Source: Cupriavidus neocaledonicus
GTDB lineage: Bacteria; Pseudomonadota; Gammaproteobacteria; Burkholderiales; Burkholderiaceae
Length of the DNA stretch: 64,000 nucleotides
Assembly: GCF_000372525.1 (NCBI RefSeq)
Contig: NZ_AQUR01000105.1
Location: 225,435 to 289,434, forward strand
Reading direction: 5' to 3'
Positions 25,198-37,107 of the stretch are shown here, in pieces. Below the pieces are notes generated by a model. It worked only from the letters and a program-made list of their open reading frames with translations. It was not told the DNA's origin and made no database searches. Both the position numbers and the translations under genes were made by a program. How positions within the stretch are numbered: the stretch's first letter is position 1; the number at the start of each line of letters is the position of its first letter.

Positions 25198-26112
25198 ATG
25201 ATCAACCTCAACGACCTGCGCTTCTTCGTCGTCGCCGTGACCCATGGCGGTTTTGCCGCCGCGGGGCGGGCGCTGGGGGTGCCCAAGTCCACGGTCAGCA
25301 AGCGTGTGGCCGAGCTGGAGCAGGCCCTGCAGGCGCGGCTGCTCTACCGCAGTTCGCGCAGCTTCACGCTGACCGATGCCGGCCGCGACTTCTACGATCA
25401 TGCGCACGCCGCGCTGATCGAGGCCGAGGCCGCGCAAGAGGCGGTGCAGCGGCGCGTGGCCGAGCCCAGCGGCACGGTGCGGATCACGGCCGCGGTGCCC
25501 ACCGCGCAGCGCTACCTGGCGCCGCACTTGCCGGCGCTGGCGCGCGCCTATCCGCGCCTGCACGTGCAGCTGGAGGTGTCCGACCGCATGGTCGACCTGG
25601 TGCAGGAAGGCTTCGATATCGCGGTGCGCAGCCATTTCGCGCCGCTGCCCGACTCTGGCCTGGTGCAACGCCAGCTTGCCGTCGAGGACATCGTGCTGGT
25701 GGCGTCGCCCGGGTACCTGGACGGGCGCGGCACGCCCGAAGCGCCCGCGCAGCTGGCCGGCCACGACGGGCTGCTCACCGGGGCGACCGCGGGCACGTGG
25801 CGCCTGTGGGGTCCACAGGGTGCGCGCGCGGAAGCCAGTCCGGTGCCCCGCATGACCGTGAACGAATCCACCGTGCTGCTCGGCGCGGCGATCGCGGGAT
25901 TGGGCATCGTGCCGCTGCCGCACGAGCTGTGCCGCGCGGCGCTGGCGGCCGGTCAACTCGCGCGCGTGCTGCCGCAGTGGACCGCCGGCAGCGTGACCAC
26001 CACGCTGCTGCTGCCGGCACGGCGCGGGCAGTTGCCCGGGGTGCGGGCCACCGTCGACTTCCTGGCGCAATGCCTGGCGCCCGGCAGCGCCGGCACTGCC
26101 ATGCCGCAATGA
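25198..26112 (+). CDS. LysR-family transcriptional regulator
   Basis: A 304-residue DNA-binding regulator. N-terminal winged HTH (about residues 1–60: NDLRFFVVAVTHGGFAAAGRALGVPKSTVSKRVAELEQAL), then the periplasmic-binding-like effector domain (from about residue 85), with a standard length for the family. ATG 25198 was preferred to TTG 25189. Divergent orientation with the GST gene suggests that it regulates this neighbour and itself. It ends at the terminator shared with the TRAP genes. Confidence 0.93.
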   Translation: MINLNDLRFFVVAVTHGGFAAAGRALGVPKSTVSKRVAELEQALQARLLYRSSRSFTLTDAGRDFYDHAHAALIEAEAAQEAVQRRVAEPSGTVRITAAVPTAQRYLAPHLPALARAYPRLHVQLEVSDRMVDLVQEGFDIAVRSHFAPLPDSGLVQRQLAVEDIVLVASPGYLDGRGTPEAPAQLAGHDGLLTGATAGTWRLWGPQGARAEASPVPRMTVNESTVLLGAAIAGLGIVPLPHELCRAALAAGQLARVLPQWTAGSVTTTLLLPARRGQLPGVRATVDFLAQCLAPGSAGTAMPQ

Positions 26113-26136
26113 AAAAGCCCCGCATCGCTGCGGGGC
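26112..26136 (-). terminator. Terminator of the TRAP transporter operon
   Basis: On the reverse strand the stem GCCCCGCA/TGCGGGGC (loop of four) is followed by five T residues. It sits between the convergent lysR and TRAP genes and touches the lysR stop codon. On the forward strand it lacks a good T-run. Confidence 0.75.
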
Positions 26137-26172
26137 CTGGCGGGTTTGCCTGAGACTGCCGCTGGGGCAGGC

Positions 26173-27891
26173 TTATTTCTTCTTCTCGAACTCGAACTGC
26201 GGCGCGGCCGATTCGCTTTCCGCCGGCGGCTGCGTCGGCAACTCGAGCGAGCCGGACTCGGCCGGCGCGGAACCCGGGCCCGGAATCGACAAGCCCGGCG
26301 TGGCGGGTTTGGGGCTGCTGCCGTCCAGGTCGATGTTCAGGTCGCGCGTGATGCTGCGGTCCTGCGCCTTCTGCGTGCCGGTGCTGACCAGGCCGGGGAA
26401 GACGATGATCAGCGCCACCATCACCAGCTGGATCACCACGAACGGTACCGCGCCCCAGTAGATTTCCGAGGTCTTGACTTCGCGCGGCGCCACCGAGCGC
26501 AGGTAGAACAGCGAGAAGCCGAACGGCGGGTGCATGAACGAGGTCTGCATGTTCACCGCCAGCAGCACGCCGAACCAGATCAGGTCGATGCCGAGCTTGT
26601 CCGCCACCGGGCCGACCAGCGGCACCAGGATAAAGGCCAGCTCGAAGAAGTCGAGGAAGAACGCCAGCAGGAAGAACAGCACGTTCACCGCCACCAGGAA
26701 GCCGGTCTGGCCGCCGGGCAGCGCGGTCAGCAGGTGTTCGACCCAGAGATGGCCGTCGACGCCGTAGAACGTCAGCGAGAACACGCGCGCGCCAATCAGG
26801 ATGAAGATCACGAAGGCCGACAGCTTGAGCGTGGCTTCCATGGCCTGCTTGGTCAGGCCCAGGTCGAGGCGGCGCTTGACCATGGCCAGAATCAGCGCGC
26901 CGAGCGCGCCCATGCCGCCGCCTTCGGTGGGCGTGGCCACGCCGATGAAGATGGTGCCGAGTACCAGGAAGATCAGCGCCAGCGGCGGGATCAGCACGAA
27001 GGTGACCTTCTCCGCCATCTGCGACAGCAGGCCGAGCTTCAGCGTCTTGTTGATCACCGCCAGCACGAAGGCGAACAGGATCGCCGCGCCCACCGAGACC
27101 ACCAGGCGCTCGTCCAGCGGCGCCTCCGGCTTGTAGAACAGGTCCACCAGCACGCCCACCGCCACCGCCAGCCCGGTCAGCACCAGCACCGAGGCGGCGC
27201 CGCTCTTGCCGCTGGGCTCGCGGAAGGTACGCGCCTCGAGCGGCAGTGCCGGCGCGGCGGCCGGCTTGATCAGCGTGACCAGCAGCACGTACAGCATGTA
27301 CAGGCCGGTCAGCACCAGCCCCGGCACGAACGCGCCCTTGTACATGTCGCCCACCGAGCGGCCGAGCTGGTCGGCCAGCACGATCAGCACCAGCGACGGC
27401 GGGATGATCTGCGCCAGCGTGCCCGACGCCGCGATCACGCCCGAGGCCAGCCGCTTGTCGTACTTGTACTTGAGCATCAGCGGCAGCGAGATCAGCCCCA
27501 TCGAGATCACCGAGGCCGCCACCACGCCGGTGGTCGCCGCCAGCAGCGCGCCGACGAAGATCACCGCGTAGGCCAGGCCGCCGCGGATCGGGCCGAACAG
27601 CTGCCCGATGGTGTCGAGCAGGTCCTCGGCCATGCCCGAGCGTTCCAGGATCAGGCCCATGAAGGTGAAGAACGGGATCGCCAGCAGCGTATCGTTCTCG
27701 ATGATGCCGAACAGCCGGCTCGGCAGCGCCTGCAGCAACTCGGGCGGCAGCATCCCCAGCTCGATGCCGAGAAAGGCGAACAGCAGCCCGTTGGCGGCCA
27801 GCGCAAAGGCGATCGGGAAGCCCGACAGCAGGAATACCACCAGCGAGGCGAACATGATCGGTGCCATGTTCGCAATCAGGAATTGCGTCAT
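26173..27891 (-). CDS. TRAP transporter, large permease subunit (DctM-type)
   Basis: The 572-residue membrane protein is the ion-coupled channel subunit of a TRAP transporter for an unknown (probably organic acid) solute. It has the DctM features: multiple hydrophobic segments from the N-terminus (IMFASLVVFLLSGFPIAFALAANGLLFAFLG), LAIPFFTFMGLILERSGMAEDLLD, TLAQIIPPSLVLIVLAD, and TPTEGGGMGALGALIL. Compared with the usual about 430 residues it has an extra middle insertion (about residues 215–300) and a Pro/Ser/Glu-rich tail of about 60 residues ending KKK, probably disordered. The small subunit lies 12 bases upstream. Confidence 0.92.
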   Translation of the reverse strand: MTQFLIANMAPIMFASLVVFLLSGFPIAFALAANGLLFAFLGIELGMLPPELLQALPSRLFGIIENDTLLAIPFFTFMGLILERSGMAEDLLDTIGQLFGPIRGGLAYAVIFVGALLAATTGVVAASVISMGLISLPLMLKYKYDKRLASGVIAASGTLAQIIPPSLVLIVLADQLGRSVGDMYKGAFVPGLVLTGLYMLYVLLVTLIKPAAAPALPLEARTFREPSGKSGAASVLVLTGLAVAVGVLVDLFYKPEAPLDERLVVSVGAAILFAFVLAVINKTLKLGLLSQMAEKVTFVLIPPLALIFLVLGTIFIGVATPTEGGGMGALGALILAMVKRRLDLGLTKQAMEATLKLSAFVIFILIGARVFSLTFYGVDGHLWVEHLLTALPGGQTGFLVAVNVLFFLLAFFLDFFELAFILVPLVGPVADKLGIDLIWFGVLLAVNMQTSFMHPPFGFSLFYLRSVAPREVKTSEIYWGAVPFVVIQLVMVALIIVFPGLVSTGTQKAQDRSITRDLNIDLDGSSPKPATPGLSIPGPGSAPAESGSLELPTQPPAESESAAPQFEFEKKK

Positions 27892-27903
27892 CGTGCGCGC
27901 CTC

Positions 27904-28503
27904 TTATCGTTTTTCAGACGCGGCGGTCTGGTTGGCCTCCGCGATCGCGGCAATCTCCAGCGCCGGGTCGACCGCGTGCTTGCGGAAGGCCGAGAACGGC
28001 AGTTCCCCCTTCAGGTAGGCAAAGCGCTTGATCAGCTCGGACAGGCCCTGCAGGATCATCAGGGCGAAGCCCGCGACGATCAGGAACTTGGCCGGCCAGC
28101 GGATCAGGCCGCCGGCATTTCCGGACATCTCGTGGCCGGCGTAGGACAACCAGAAGTAGGGGATCGCCAGCCAGAGGATGATCGCGGAGATCGGCAGCAG
28201 GAAGAACAGGATGCCGAACACATCGATCCAGACCTGGGTACGCTCGGAGAAGCGGCCGGCGATCACGTCGATGCGCACATGCTCGTCGCGGCGCAGGGTA
28301 TACGGGGCGCCGAGCAGGAACACGCCGGCGAACATATACCACTGCAGTTCGAGCCAGGCGTTGGAACTGATGCTGAAGGTGTAGCGAATGATGGCGTTGC
28401 CTGCGCAGACCAGCACGGCCAGCAGGACCAGCCATTTCGCCCACTGCCCGATGAAAGCATTCACGGCGTCGATAAGCCGCGAGATCCTCATGAGGGAAGA
28501 CAT
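27904..28503 (-). CDS. TRAP transporter, small permease subunit (DctQ-type)
   Basis: A 199-residue membrane protein with four probable helices: WLVLLAVLVCAGNAIIRY, an ELQWYMFAGVFLLGAPYTLRRDEHVRIDV loop (family hallmark), FGILFFLLPISAIILWLAIPYF, and FLIVAGFALMILQGLSEL. It pairs with the large subunit and is in the same operon, 12 bases apart. No DctP-type solute receptor gene is next to either gene within the window. Start at 28503 is the longest plausible ATG; another ATG at 28491 is possible. Confidence 0.9.
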   Translation of the reverse strand: MSSLMRISRLIDAVNAFIGQWAKWLVLLAVLVCAGNAIIRYTFSISSNAWLELQWYMFAGVFLLGAPYTLRRDEHVRIDVIAGRFSERTQVWIDVFGILFFLLPISAIILWLAIPYFWLSYAGHEMSGNAGGLIRWPAKFLIVAGFALMILQGLSELIKRFAYLKGELPFSAFRKHAVDPALEIAAIAEANQTAASEKR

Positions 28504-28733
28504 GTGATCGTCCTAGGGATGGGGGATACAGGGGTGGCGCGTTAGTCTACGGCGTCGGCAGCCCCGCATCTTTAGGGTGAATCCCCAGTGCATCACATTT
28601 TTCGGCCAACTTGCACCGGTTATGTGCAGATTCGCCGCCATGCCTCGCCGATTCGATATTCCCTGTGGGGGAAATGGCGACGCGGCCTGGTCCCTTCATG
28701 CAATATGCAACAGTCGTCGCCGCGCCCGCGGAC
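28504..28733. other. Gene-free spacer upstream of the TRAP operon
   Basis: About 230 bases with no supported gene. It probably holds the TRAP operon promoter (reverse strand), but I found no convincing -35/-10 pair; only a short direct repeat TTGCATA/TTGCATG (reverse strand, near 28700–28715) stands out. Confidence 0.4.
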
Positions 28734-28765
28734 GGAAAAGAAAAACGGGAGCGTGCGCTCCCGTT
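28734..28765 (-). terminator. Rho-independent terminator of argH
   Basis: Reverse-strand stem AACGGGAGCG/CGCTCCCGTT (10 pairs) followed by TTTTTCTTTTCC. It begins 30 bases after the argH stop. Confidence 0.88.
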
Positions 28766-28794
28766 GCGGCTTGCCGGGTTACCCGGGCAGGATC

Positions 28795-30213
28795 TCAGCC
28801 GTTCAGCGCCTGGCGCGCCGTGGCGATGGCCGCGCGCACCTGGTCCGGCGCGGTGCCGCCGATATGGTTGCGCGCCGCGACCGAGCCTTCCAGCGTCAGC
28901 ACCGCATGCACGTCGTCGCCGATCAGCGCGGCCTGGTCGCCCAGGCCGGAGACCTCGCGCAGCTCGGCCACGGTCAGGTCGGCCAGGTCGCACTGGCGGC
29001 CGTCGCAGGCGCGCACGGCGTGGGCCACGGCCTCGTGCGCGTCGCGGAAGGGCAGGCCCTTCTTCACCAGGTAATCGGCCAGGTCGGTGGCGGTGGCATA
29101 GCCCTGCAGCGCGGCGGCGCGCATCGCTTCGGGCTTGACGCTGATGCCCGGCACCATGTCGGCGAAGATGCGCAGCGTGTCGACCACGGTATCGACCGTG
29201 TCGAACAGCGGCTCCTTGTCTTCCTGGTTGTCCTTGTTGTACGCCAGCGGCTGGCCCTTCATCAGCGTCAGCAGGCCGATCAGGTGGCCGTTGACGCGGC
29301 CGGTCTTGCCGCGCGCCAGCTCGGGCACGTCCGGGTTCTTCTTCTGCGGCATGATCGAGCTGCCGGTGCAGAAGCGGTCGGCGATGTCGATAAAGCCCAC
29401 GCGCGGGCTCATCCACAGCACCAGCTCTTCAGAGAAGCGCGACACGTGGGTCATCACCAGCGCCGCGGCGGCGCAGAATTCGATGGCGAAGTCGCGGTCC
29501 GAGACGGCGTCGAGCGAATTGCGGCAGACGCCGTCGAAGCCCAGCTGCTGCGCCACGAACTCGCGGTCGATCGGGTAGCTGGTGCCGGCCAGCGCGGCGG
29601 CGCCGAGCGGCAGGCGGTTGACGCGCTTGCGGCAGTCGGCCATGCGCTCGGCATCGCGCGTGAACATCTCGTTGTACGCCAGCAGGTGGTGGCCGAAGGT
29701 GACCGGCTGCGCCACCTGCAGGTGGGTGAAGCCCGGCAGGATGGTGTCGGCGTGCTGCTCGGCCAGGTCCAGCAGCGAGGTGCGCAGCGCCCCCAGCAGC
29801 ACGAGGATGTTGTCGATCTCGCTGCGCAGCCACAGGCGGATGTCGGTGGCGACCTGGTCGTTGCGCGAGCGGCCGGTGTGCAGGCGCTTGCCGGCATCGC
29901 CCACCAGCGCGGTCAGGCGCGCCTCGATGTTCAGGTGGACGTCTTCCAGGTCCAGCTTCCATTCGAAGCTGCCGGCCTCGATCTCGCCCTTGATCTGCGC
30001 CATGCCGCGCTCGATCTCGGCGCGGTCGGCCTCGGCGATGATGCCCTGCTTCGCCAGCATGGCCGCGTGGGCCAGCGAGCCCTGGATGTCGAAGAGGGCC
30101 AGGCGCTTGTCGAAGAACACCGAGGCGGTGTAGCGCTTCACCAGGTCGGACATCGGTTCGGAGAAGCGGGCGGACCAGGCTTCGCCTTTCTTGGCAAGTT
30201 GGGAGGTGGACAT
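28795..30213 (-). CDS. argH: Argininosuccinate lyase
   Basis: Splits argininosuccinate to arginine and fumarate, the last step of arginine synthesis. The 472-residue product has the fumarase/aspartase fold, with the signature [24 protein letters not shown] (about residues 283–306) carrying the catalytic Ser, [13 protein letters not shown] (about 104–116) and [22 protein letters not shown]. Start at 30213 ([13 protein letters not shown]) is the conserved one; upstream reading is spurious. A perfect TATAAT on the reverse strand (30298–30293) lies about 80 bases before the start, but its -35 is weak. Confidence 0.96.
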   Translation of the reverse strand: MSTSQLAKKGEAWSARFSEPMSDLVKRYTASVFFDKRLALFDIQGSLAHAAMLAKQGIIAEADRAEIERGMAQIKGEIEAGSFEWKLDLEDVHLNIEARLTALVGDAGKRLHTGRSRNDQVATDIRLWLRSEIDNILVLLGALRTSLLDLAEQHADTILPGFTHLQVAQPVTFGHHLLAYNEMFTRDAERMADCRKRVNRLPLGAAALAGTSYPIDREFVAQQLGFDGVCRNSLDAVSDRDFAIEFCAAAALVMTHVSRFSEELVLWMSPRVGFIDIADRFCTGSSIMPQKKNPDVPELARGKTGRVNGHLIGLLTLMKGQPLAYNKDNQEDKEPLFDTVDTVVDTLRIFADMVPGISVKPEAMRAAALQGYATATDLADYLVKKGLPFRDAHEAVAHAVRACDGRQCDLADLTVAELREVSGLGDQAALIGDDVHAVLTLEGSVAARNHIGGTAPDQVRAAIATARQALNG

Positions 30214-30292
30214 GGACGTCGGCTGCAGTGGCTCGCGCGGCATGGCGGCCGGCGTGCGGTCGGCGGCGGGCGCGAAAAATTGGGAAACGGCG

Positions 30293-30298
30293 ATTATA
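30293..30298 (-). promoter_or_regulatory. Candidate -10 element of argH
   Basis: Reverse-strand TATAAT, about 80 bases before the argH ATG. The hexamer 17 bases upstream (ACCGCC) is a poor -35, so the promoter call rests on the -10 alone. Confidence 0.4.
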
Positions 30299-30543
30299 TC
30301 GCCCGGCGGCACGCTGGCGGTGCGGGCGGCGAAGGCGGGGCGGTGGTCAGGGCCGGCTGTGGAGCACGGGGCGCTTGACACCGCGGGCCGGTGGGCCGGT
30401 GCCAGCCGTGGCTTGTGGTACACGGCAGATCAGGCGCAGGGACTGTGGCATGCCGCGGTCCGGTAGCGGCCTATGGCTGCATTACCTGCTGATCGCTCGG
30501 GCGCAGGTGCTCCAGCCGGCGCACCACGAAGAGGGTTTGCTCG

Positions 30544-30690
30544 CCTCTCCCCCGCGCGGGAGAGGGGTCGGGGGGAGAGGGCAGGCGCGTCAAAGGCTGA
30601 GGCCGGGGGGGTTTAACACCGTTGGCCTTGCTGGATGTGGTTCCTCGTCAAACCGCCCCTCACCCCGGCCCCCTCCCCGTGAGGGGAGAG
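30544..30690. repeat. Two palindromic CTCTCCC-type repeats in the argH–ppc spacer
   Basis: The gene-free stretch 30214–30771 (558 bases) contains CCTCTCCC/GGGAGAGG (30544–30565) and CTCCCC-GTGA-GGGGAG (30673–30688), the latter inside a longer run of CCCCTCACCCC and GGGGAGAGGGG. They are about 110 bases apart, and the first shares its arms with the palindrome at 4687–4711. No coding potential is seen. They look like a dispersed REP-like family and could act as an RNA-stabilising or terminator-like structure between ppc and argH. Confidence 0.55.
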
Positions 30691-30771
30691 GGGGAACACC
30701 TTGCTTGGGCCAGGTCGGGCGGCTTTGGAGCATCCAAAACCGCTCTCTTGGCCGAGGTTGGGGTTGGCCTG

Positions 30772-33834
<3,063 letters not shown>

Positions 33835-33908
33835 GCAATCTCCTCTTGCTTCTCTAAGCTTATCTAATGGTGCGGAGGGGCGATTGGGGCGCGTGCTACC
33901 ATTGACGC

Positions 33909-34919
33909 ATGTCGTCCGCCACCCCGTCTTCCGCTACCGCTGTCGTGTCTCGCAACCTTCCGCAAAAGCTCGTCATTGCCTCCCGAGAGAGCCGTCTGGC
34001 GCTGTGGCAGGCAGAACATGTGCGTGCTGCATTGCAACAATACTATCCCGCGTGCGACGTGTCCATTCTCGGCATGACCACGCGCGGAGACCAGATTCTA
34101 GACCGTACGCTGTCCAAAGTCGGCGGCAAGGGTTTGTTTGTCAAAGAACTGGAGTTCGCGATGGACGAAGGCCGGGCCGACCTCGCGGTGCATTCGCTCA
34201 AGGATGTGCCGATGGAGCTGCCCCCGGGCTTCACCCTGGCCGCGGTGATGGAGCGCGAAGACCCGCGCGACGCGCTGGTGTCGTCCGCGTATGCGTCGCT
34301 GGACGAGATGCCGGCCGGCACCGTGGTTGGCACCTCCAGCCTGCGCCGCGAAGCCGCTTTGCGCAGCCGCTACCCGCACCTGGTGGTCAAGCCGCTGCGC
34401 GGCAACCTGGACACGCGGCTGGGCAAGCTCGATCGCGGCGAATATGGCGCCATCATCCTGGCCGCCGCGGGCCTGAAGCGGCTCGGACTGGGCCAACGCA
34501 TCCGCGCGCTGATCCCGGTCGAGGCGTCGCTGCCGGCCGCGGGGCAGGGCGCGCTGGGGATCGAGACCCTTTCCACCCGCCCCGAACTGGCCGAATGGCT
34601 GGCGCCGCTGAACCACCAGCCGACCGCGCTGGCCGTGACCGCCGAGCGCGCCGTGTCGCGCCGGCTGGGCGGCTCCTGCCAGGTCCCGCTGGCGGCGCAC
34701 GCGCGCTGGGACGGCGACCAGCTGCGGCTGGAGGCCTTTGTCGCCTTGCCCGACGGCAGCCGCGCCATCCGCGCCGCGGCGACGGGGCCGGCCGCCGACC
34801 TGGGTGCCGCCGAAGCGCTCGGACAGGCCTGCGCGAGCGACCTGCTGGCGCAGGGCGCCGAGTCGATCCTCGCCGCGCTGGCCGATTCAGGCGACGCCGC
34901 TGCTCCATCTCCCGCCTGA
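33909..34919 (+). CDS. hemC: Porphobilinogen deaminase (hydroxymethylbilane synthase)
   Basis: Joins four porphobilinogens to hydroxymethylbilane in haem synthesis. The 336-residue product has [15 protein letters not shown] near the start, [34 protein letters not shown], and the dipyrromethane-binding Cys257 in [14 protein letters not shown]. It is the first gene of the hemC–hemD/X–hemY block; the next gene begins 9 bases later. The N-terminal about 15 residues (Ser/Ala-rich) are not conserved, so a slightly later start is possible. Confidence 0.96.
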   Translation: MSSATPSSATAVVSRNLPQKLVIASRESRLALWQAEHVRAALQQYYPACDVSILGMTTRGDQILDRTLSKVGGKGLFVKELEFAMDEGRADLAVHSLKDVPMELPPGFTLAAVMEREDPRDALVSSAYASLDEMPAGTVVGTSSLRREAALRSRYPHLVVKPLRGNLDTRLGKLDRGEYGAIILAAAGLKRLGLGQRIRALIPVEASLPAAGQGALGIETLSTRPELAEWLAPLNHQPTALAVTAERAVSRRLGGSCQVPLAAHARWDGDQLRLEAFVALPDGSRAIRAAATGPAADLGAAEALGQACASDLLAQGAESILAALADSGDAAAPSPA

Positions 34920-34928
34920 GGCTGCCCG

Positions 34929-37103
34929 ATGCCCCGCCCGACCGTCGTTGTCACACGACCCGCCGGGCAGTCCCGGCAACTGACCGAGGCCCTGCAGGGC
35001 GCCGGTCTGGACGTACTCAGCTTCCCGCTGCTGGCGATCGGCCCGGCCGCTGACGACGCGCCGCTGCGCGCGGCGCTGGCGCGGCTGGACACCTTTGCGC
35101 TGGTGGTGTTCGTCAGTCCCAATGCCATTGCCTTTGCGCTGGACGCGCTCGCCGGCGTGCAGGGCTCGGCCGTGGCGCGCTGGCCGGCTCAGGTCGCGGT
35201 GGCGGTGGTGGGTCCGGCCAGCGTCGCCGCGCTGGCCGAGCGCGGCATCGCCGCACCGGCGTATCGCGTGATCGCGCCCGCCGGCGCCAGCGCCAACGGG
35301 GCGGGCCATGACGATACGGTGCCCGATGCCGAGGTGCTGCGCTTCGATTCCGAGGCGCTGTGGGCGCAGCTCGATCCCGTCGCGCTGGCCGGCAAGCCGG
35401 TGCTGATCATCCGCGGCAACGGCGGGCGCGACTGGCTCGGCGACCGCCTGCGCGAGGCCGGCGCCCGGGTCGAGGCCGTCGAGGCCTACCAGCGCACGCT
35501 GCCTGAACCGACCGCGATGCAATGGCAGGCCGTACGCGACCACCTGCTTCCCGGCGCCGCCCCGCACGCCTGGCTGCTAACCAGTTCCGAGGCGGTGCGC
35601 AACCTCGACGTGCTGGCACGGCAGCATTTGTCGCCCCAGGAAGACGCTTCCCTGCGGCAGGTGCAGTGCATCGCGCCCCATGCGAGAATCGCCGAACAGG
35701 CGCTGGCGCTGGGCTTCGCCCATATCCAGCGCGCCGCGCCCGGCGATGCCGGCCTGCTGGCGGCGTGCCTGCAGTGGGCCGATGCTTATGCTGGTCCTCC
35801 GCCTGCTGGCCCCGCGCCCGCCGGTCCTGCGCGATCGAGCCTGCCGGCGCCGACCGCGGCGGCGGCTGCCAAGCCGGTCGAAGCAACGCCGCCGGCCGCC
35901 AGCGTCCCTGCCGCAGTCCCTGCAATGTCAACGAAGGTCGAACGCGTGACGCAAGAAACCACGTCCTCCTCCGCTACGCCGCCGCCCGGCGCCGCCTCTG
36001 TCCACACGGCGCAGTCCGCGCAAGCGGTGCCGCCGCAAGGCGCCGGCCACGCCGGCGCTGCCCGTCCCGCCGCGCGCCGCTCCGCCGCGCTATGGGCGCT
36101 GGTCGCCGTGCTGGTGGTGGCGACGGCCGGCGGCTTCTGGTGGCTGCAGCAGCGTGTCGACCACCTGACCGGCGAGCTGGCGCGCCGCCAGCAAAGCAAC
36201 GACGCGCTGGTGCAGGAGTCGCGCGTGCTGACGCGCAACGCCCAGGACACCGTCAAGGAACTGCAGGCCAAGGTCGGCGCGCTGGAGAACCAGGTCGGCG
36301 AGACCCGCGACAAGCAGGTGGCGCTGGAGCAGGTCTACCAGGACCTGATGCGCAACCGCGACGACTGGGAAATCGCCGAGATCCAGCAGTTGCTGACCAG
36401 CGCCGGCCAGCAGCTGCAGCTGACCGGCAACGTGCAGGTCGCACTGGCCGCGCTGCAAAGCGCCGATGCGCGCCTGGCGCGCGCCGACAAGCCGCAATAC
36501 AACCTGCTGCGCCGGGCCATCGCGCGCGACGTGGCGCGCATGAAGGCGGTACCCGACACCGACCTGACCGGCGCCGCGATCAAGCTGGACGAAGCCATCA
36601 ACCAGGTCGACGCGCTGCCGTTGCTGTCCAGCGAACGCATGCTCGAGCGCAGCGAGGCCGATGCCCGCAAGGGCGCCGCCGCCAACGGTGGCAATGGCGC
36701 CAATGGCGCCAGCGCGCCGGCCGCCGCCAGCGGCAGCGGCGCGGGCTGGTTCACCCGCTTCTGGGACTACCTGCGCGAAGAGCTGGCGCAGGTGATCCGC
36801 ATCCGCAAGGTCGACGATGCCGAGGCGCTGCTGCTTTCGGGCGACCAGGGCTGGTTCCTGCGCGAGAACGTCAAGCTGCGCCTGCTCAATGCGCGCCTGG
36901 CGCTGCTGTCGCGCAACGAGCCCGTGTTCCGCAACGACCTGGCCGCGGCACAGGCGATGATCAGCCGCTATTTCGATACCAAGTCGCGCCGCGTGCAGGG
37001 CGTGCTGACGCTGCTGCGCCAGGCGCAGGCCGGCGCGGTCTCGGTGCAGCTGCCGACCATGGCCGAAAGCCTGGGCGCGCTGCAGGCCCTGAAGAAGGAG
37101 TAA
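34929..37103 (+). CDS. hemDX: Uroporphyrinogen-III synthase fused to HemX
   Basis: A 724-residue fusion. Residues 1 to about 285 are uroporphyrinogen-III synthase (VVTRPAGQSRQLTEAL, FVSPNAIAFAL, LIIRGNGGRDWLGDRLREAGARVEAVEAYQR, WLLTSSEAVRNL), which cyclises hydroxymethylbilane. A Pro/Ala linker (about 285–375) leads to a membrane helix (ALWALVAVLVVATAGGFWWL, about 386–405), a coiled-coil (about 410–460), and the HemX domain (about 460–724). HemX function is unclear; despite its old name it lacks the methyltransferase fold. Fusion of hemD and hemX is known in Burkholderiaceae. The gene runs directly into hemY. Confidence 0.9.
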   Translation: MPRPTVVVTRPAGQSRQLTEALQGAGLDVLSFPLLAIGPAADDAPLRAALARLDTFALVVFVSPNAIAFALDALAGVQGSAVARWPAQVAVAVVGPASVAALAERGIAAPAYRVIAPAGASANGAGHDDTVPDAEVLRFDSEALWAQLDPVALAGKPVLIIRGNGGRDWLGDRLREAGARVEAVEAYQRTLPEPTAMQWQAVRDHLLPGAAPHAWLLTSSEAVRNLDVLARQHLSPQEDASLRQVQCIAPHARIAEQALALGFAHIQRAAPGDAGLLAACLQWADAYAGPPPAGPAPAGPARSSLPAPTAAAAAKPVEATPPAASVPAAVPAMSTKVERVTQETTSSSATPPPGAASVHTAQSAQAVPPQGAGHAGAARPAARRSAALWALVAVLVVATAGGFWWLQQRVDHLTGELARRQQSNDALVQESRVLTRNAQDTVKELQAKVGALENQVGETRDKQVALEQVYQDLMRNRDDWEIAEIQQLLTSAGQQLQLTGNVQVALAALQSADARLARADKPQYNLLRRAIARDVARMKAVPDTDLTGAAIKLDEAINQVDALPLLSSERMLERSEADARKGAAANGGNGANGASAPAAASGSGAGWFTRFWDYLREELAQVIRIRKVDDAEALLLSGDQGWFLRENVKLRLLNARLALLSRNEPVFRNDLAAAQAMISRYFDTKSRRVQGVLTLLRQAQAGAVSVQLPTMAESLGALQALKKE

Positions 37104-37107
37104 GCCC

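Noticed and set aside
26146-28545. 799-codon forward frame opposite the TRAP genes
   Set aside because: His/Gln/Arg-rich composition is typical of an antisense read of membrane-protein codons; no family features.
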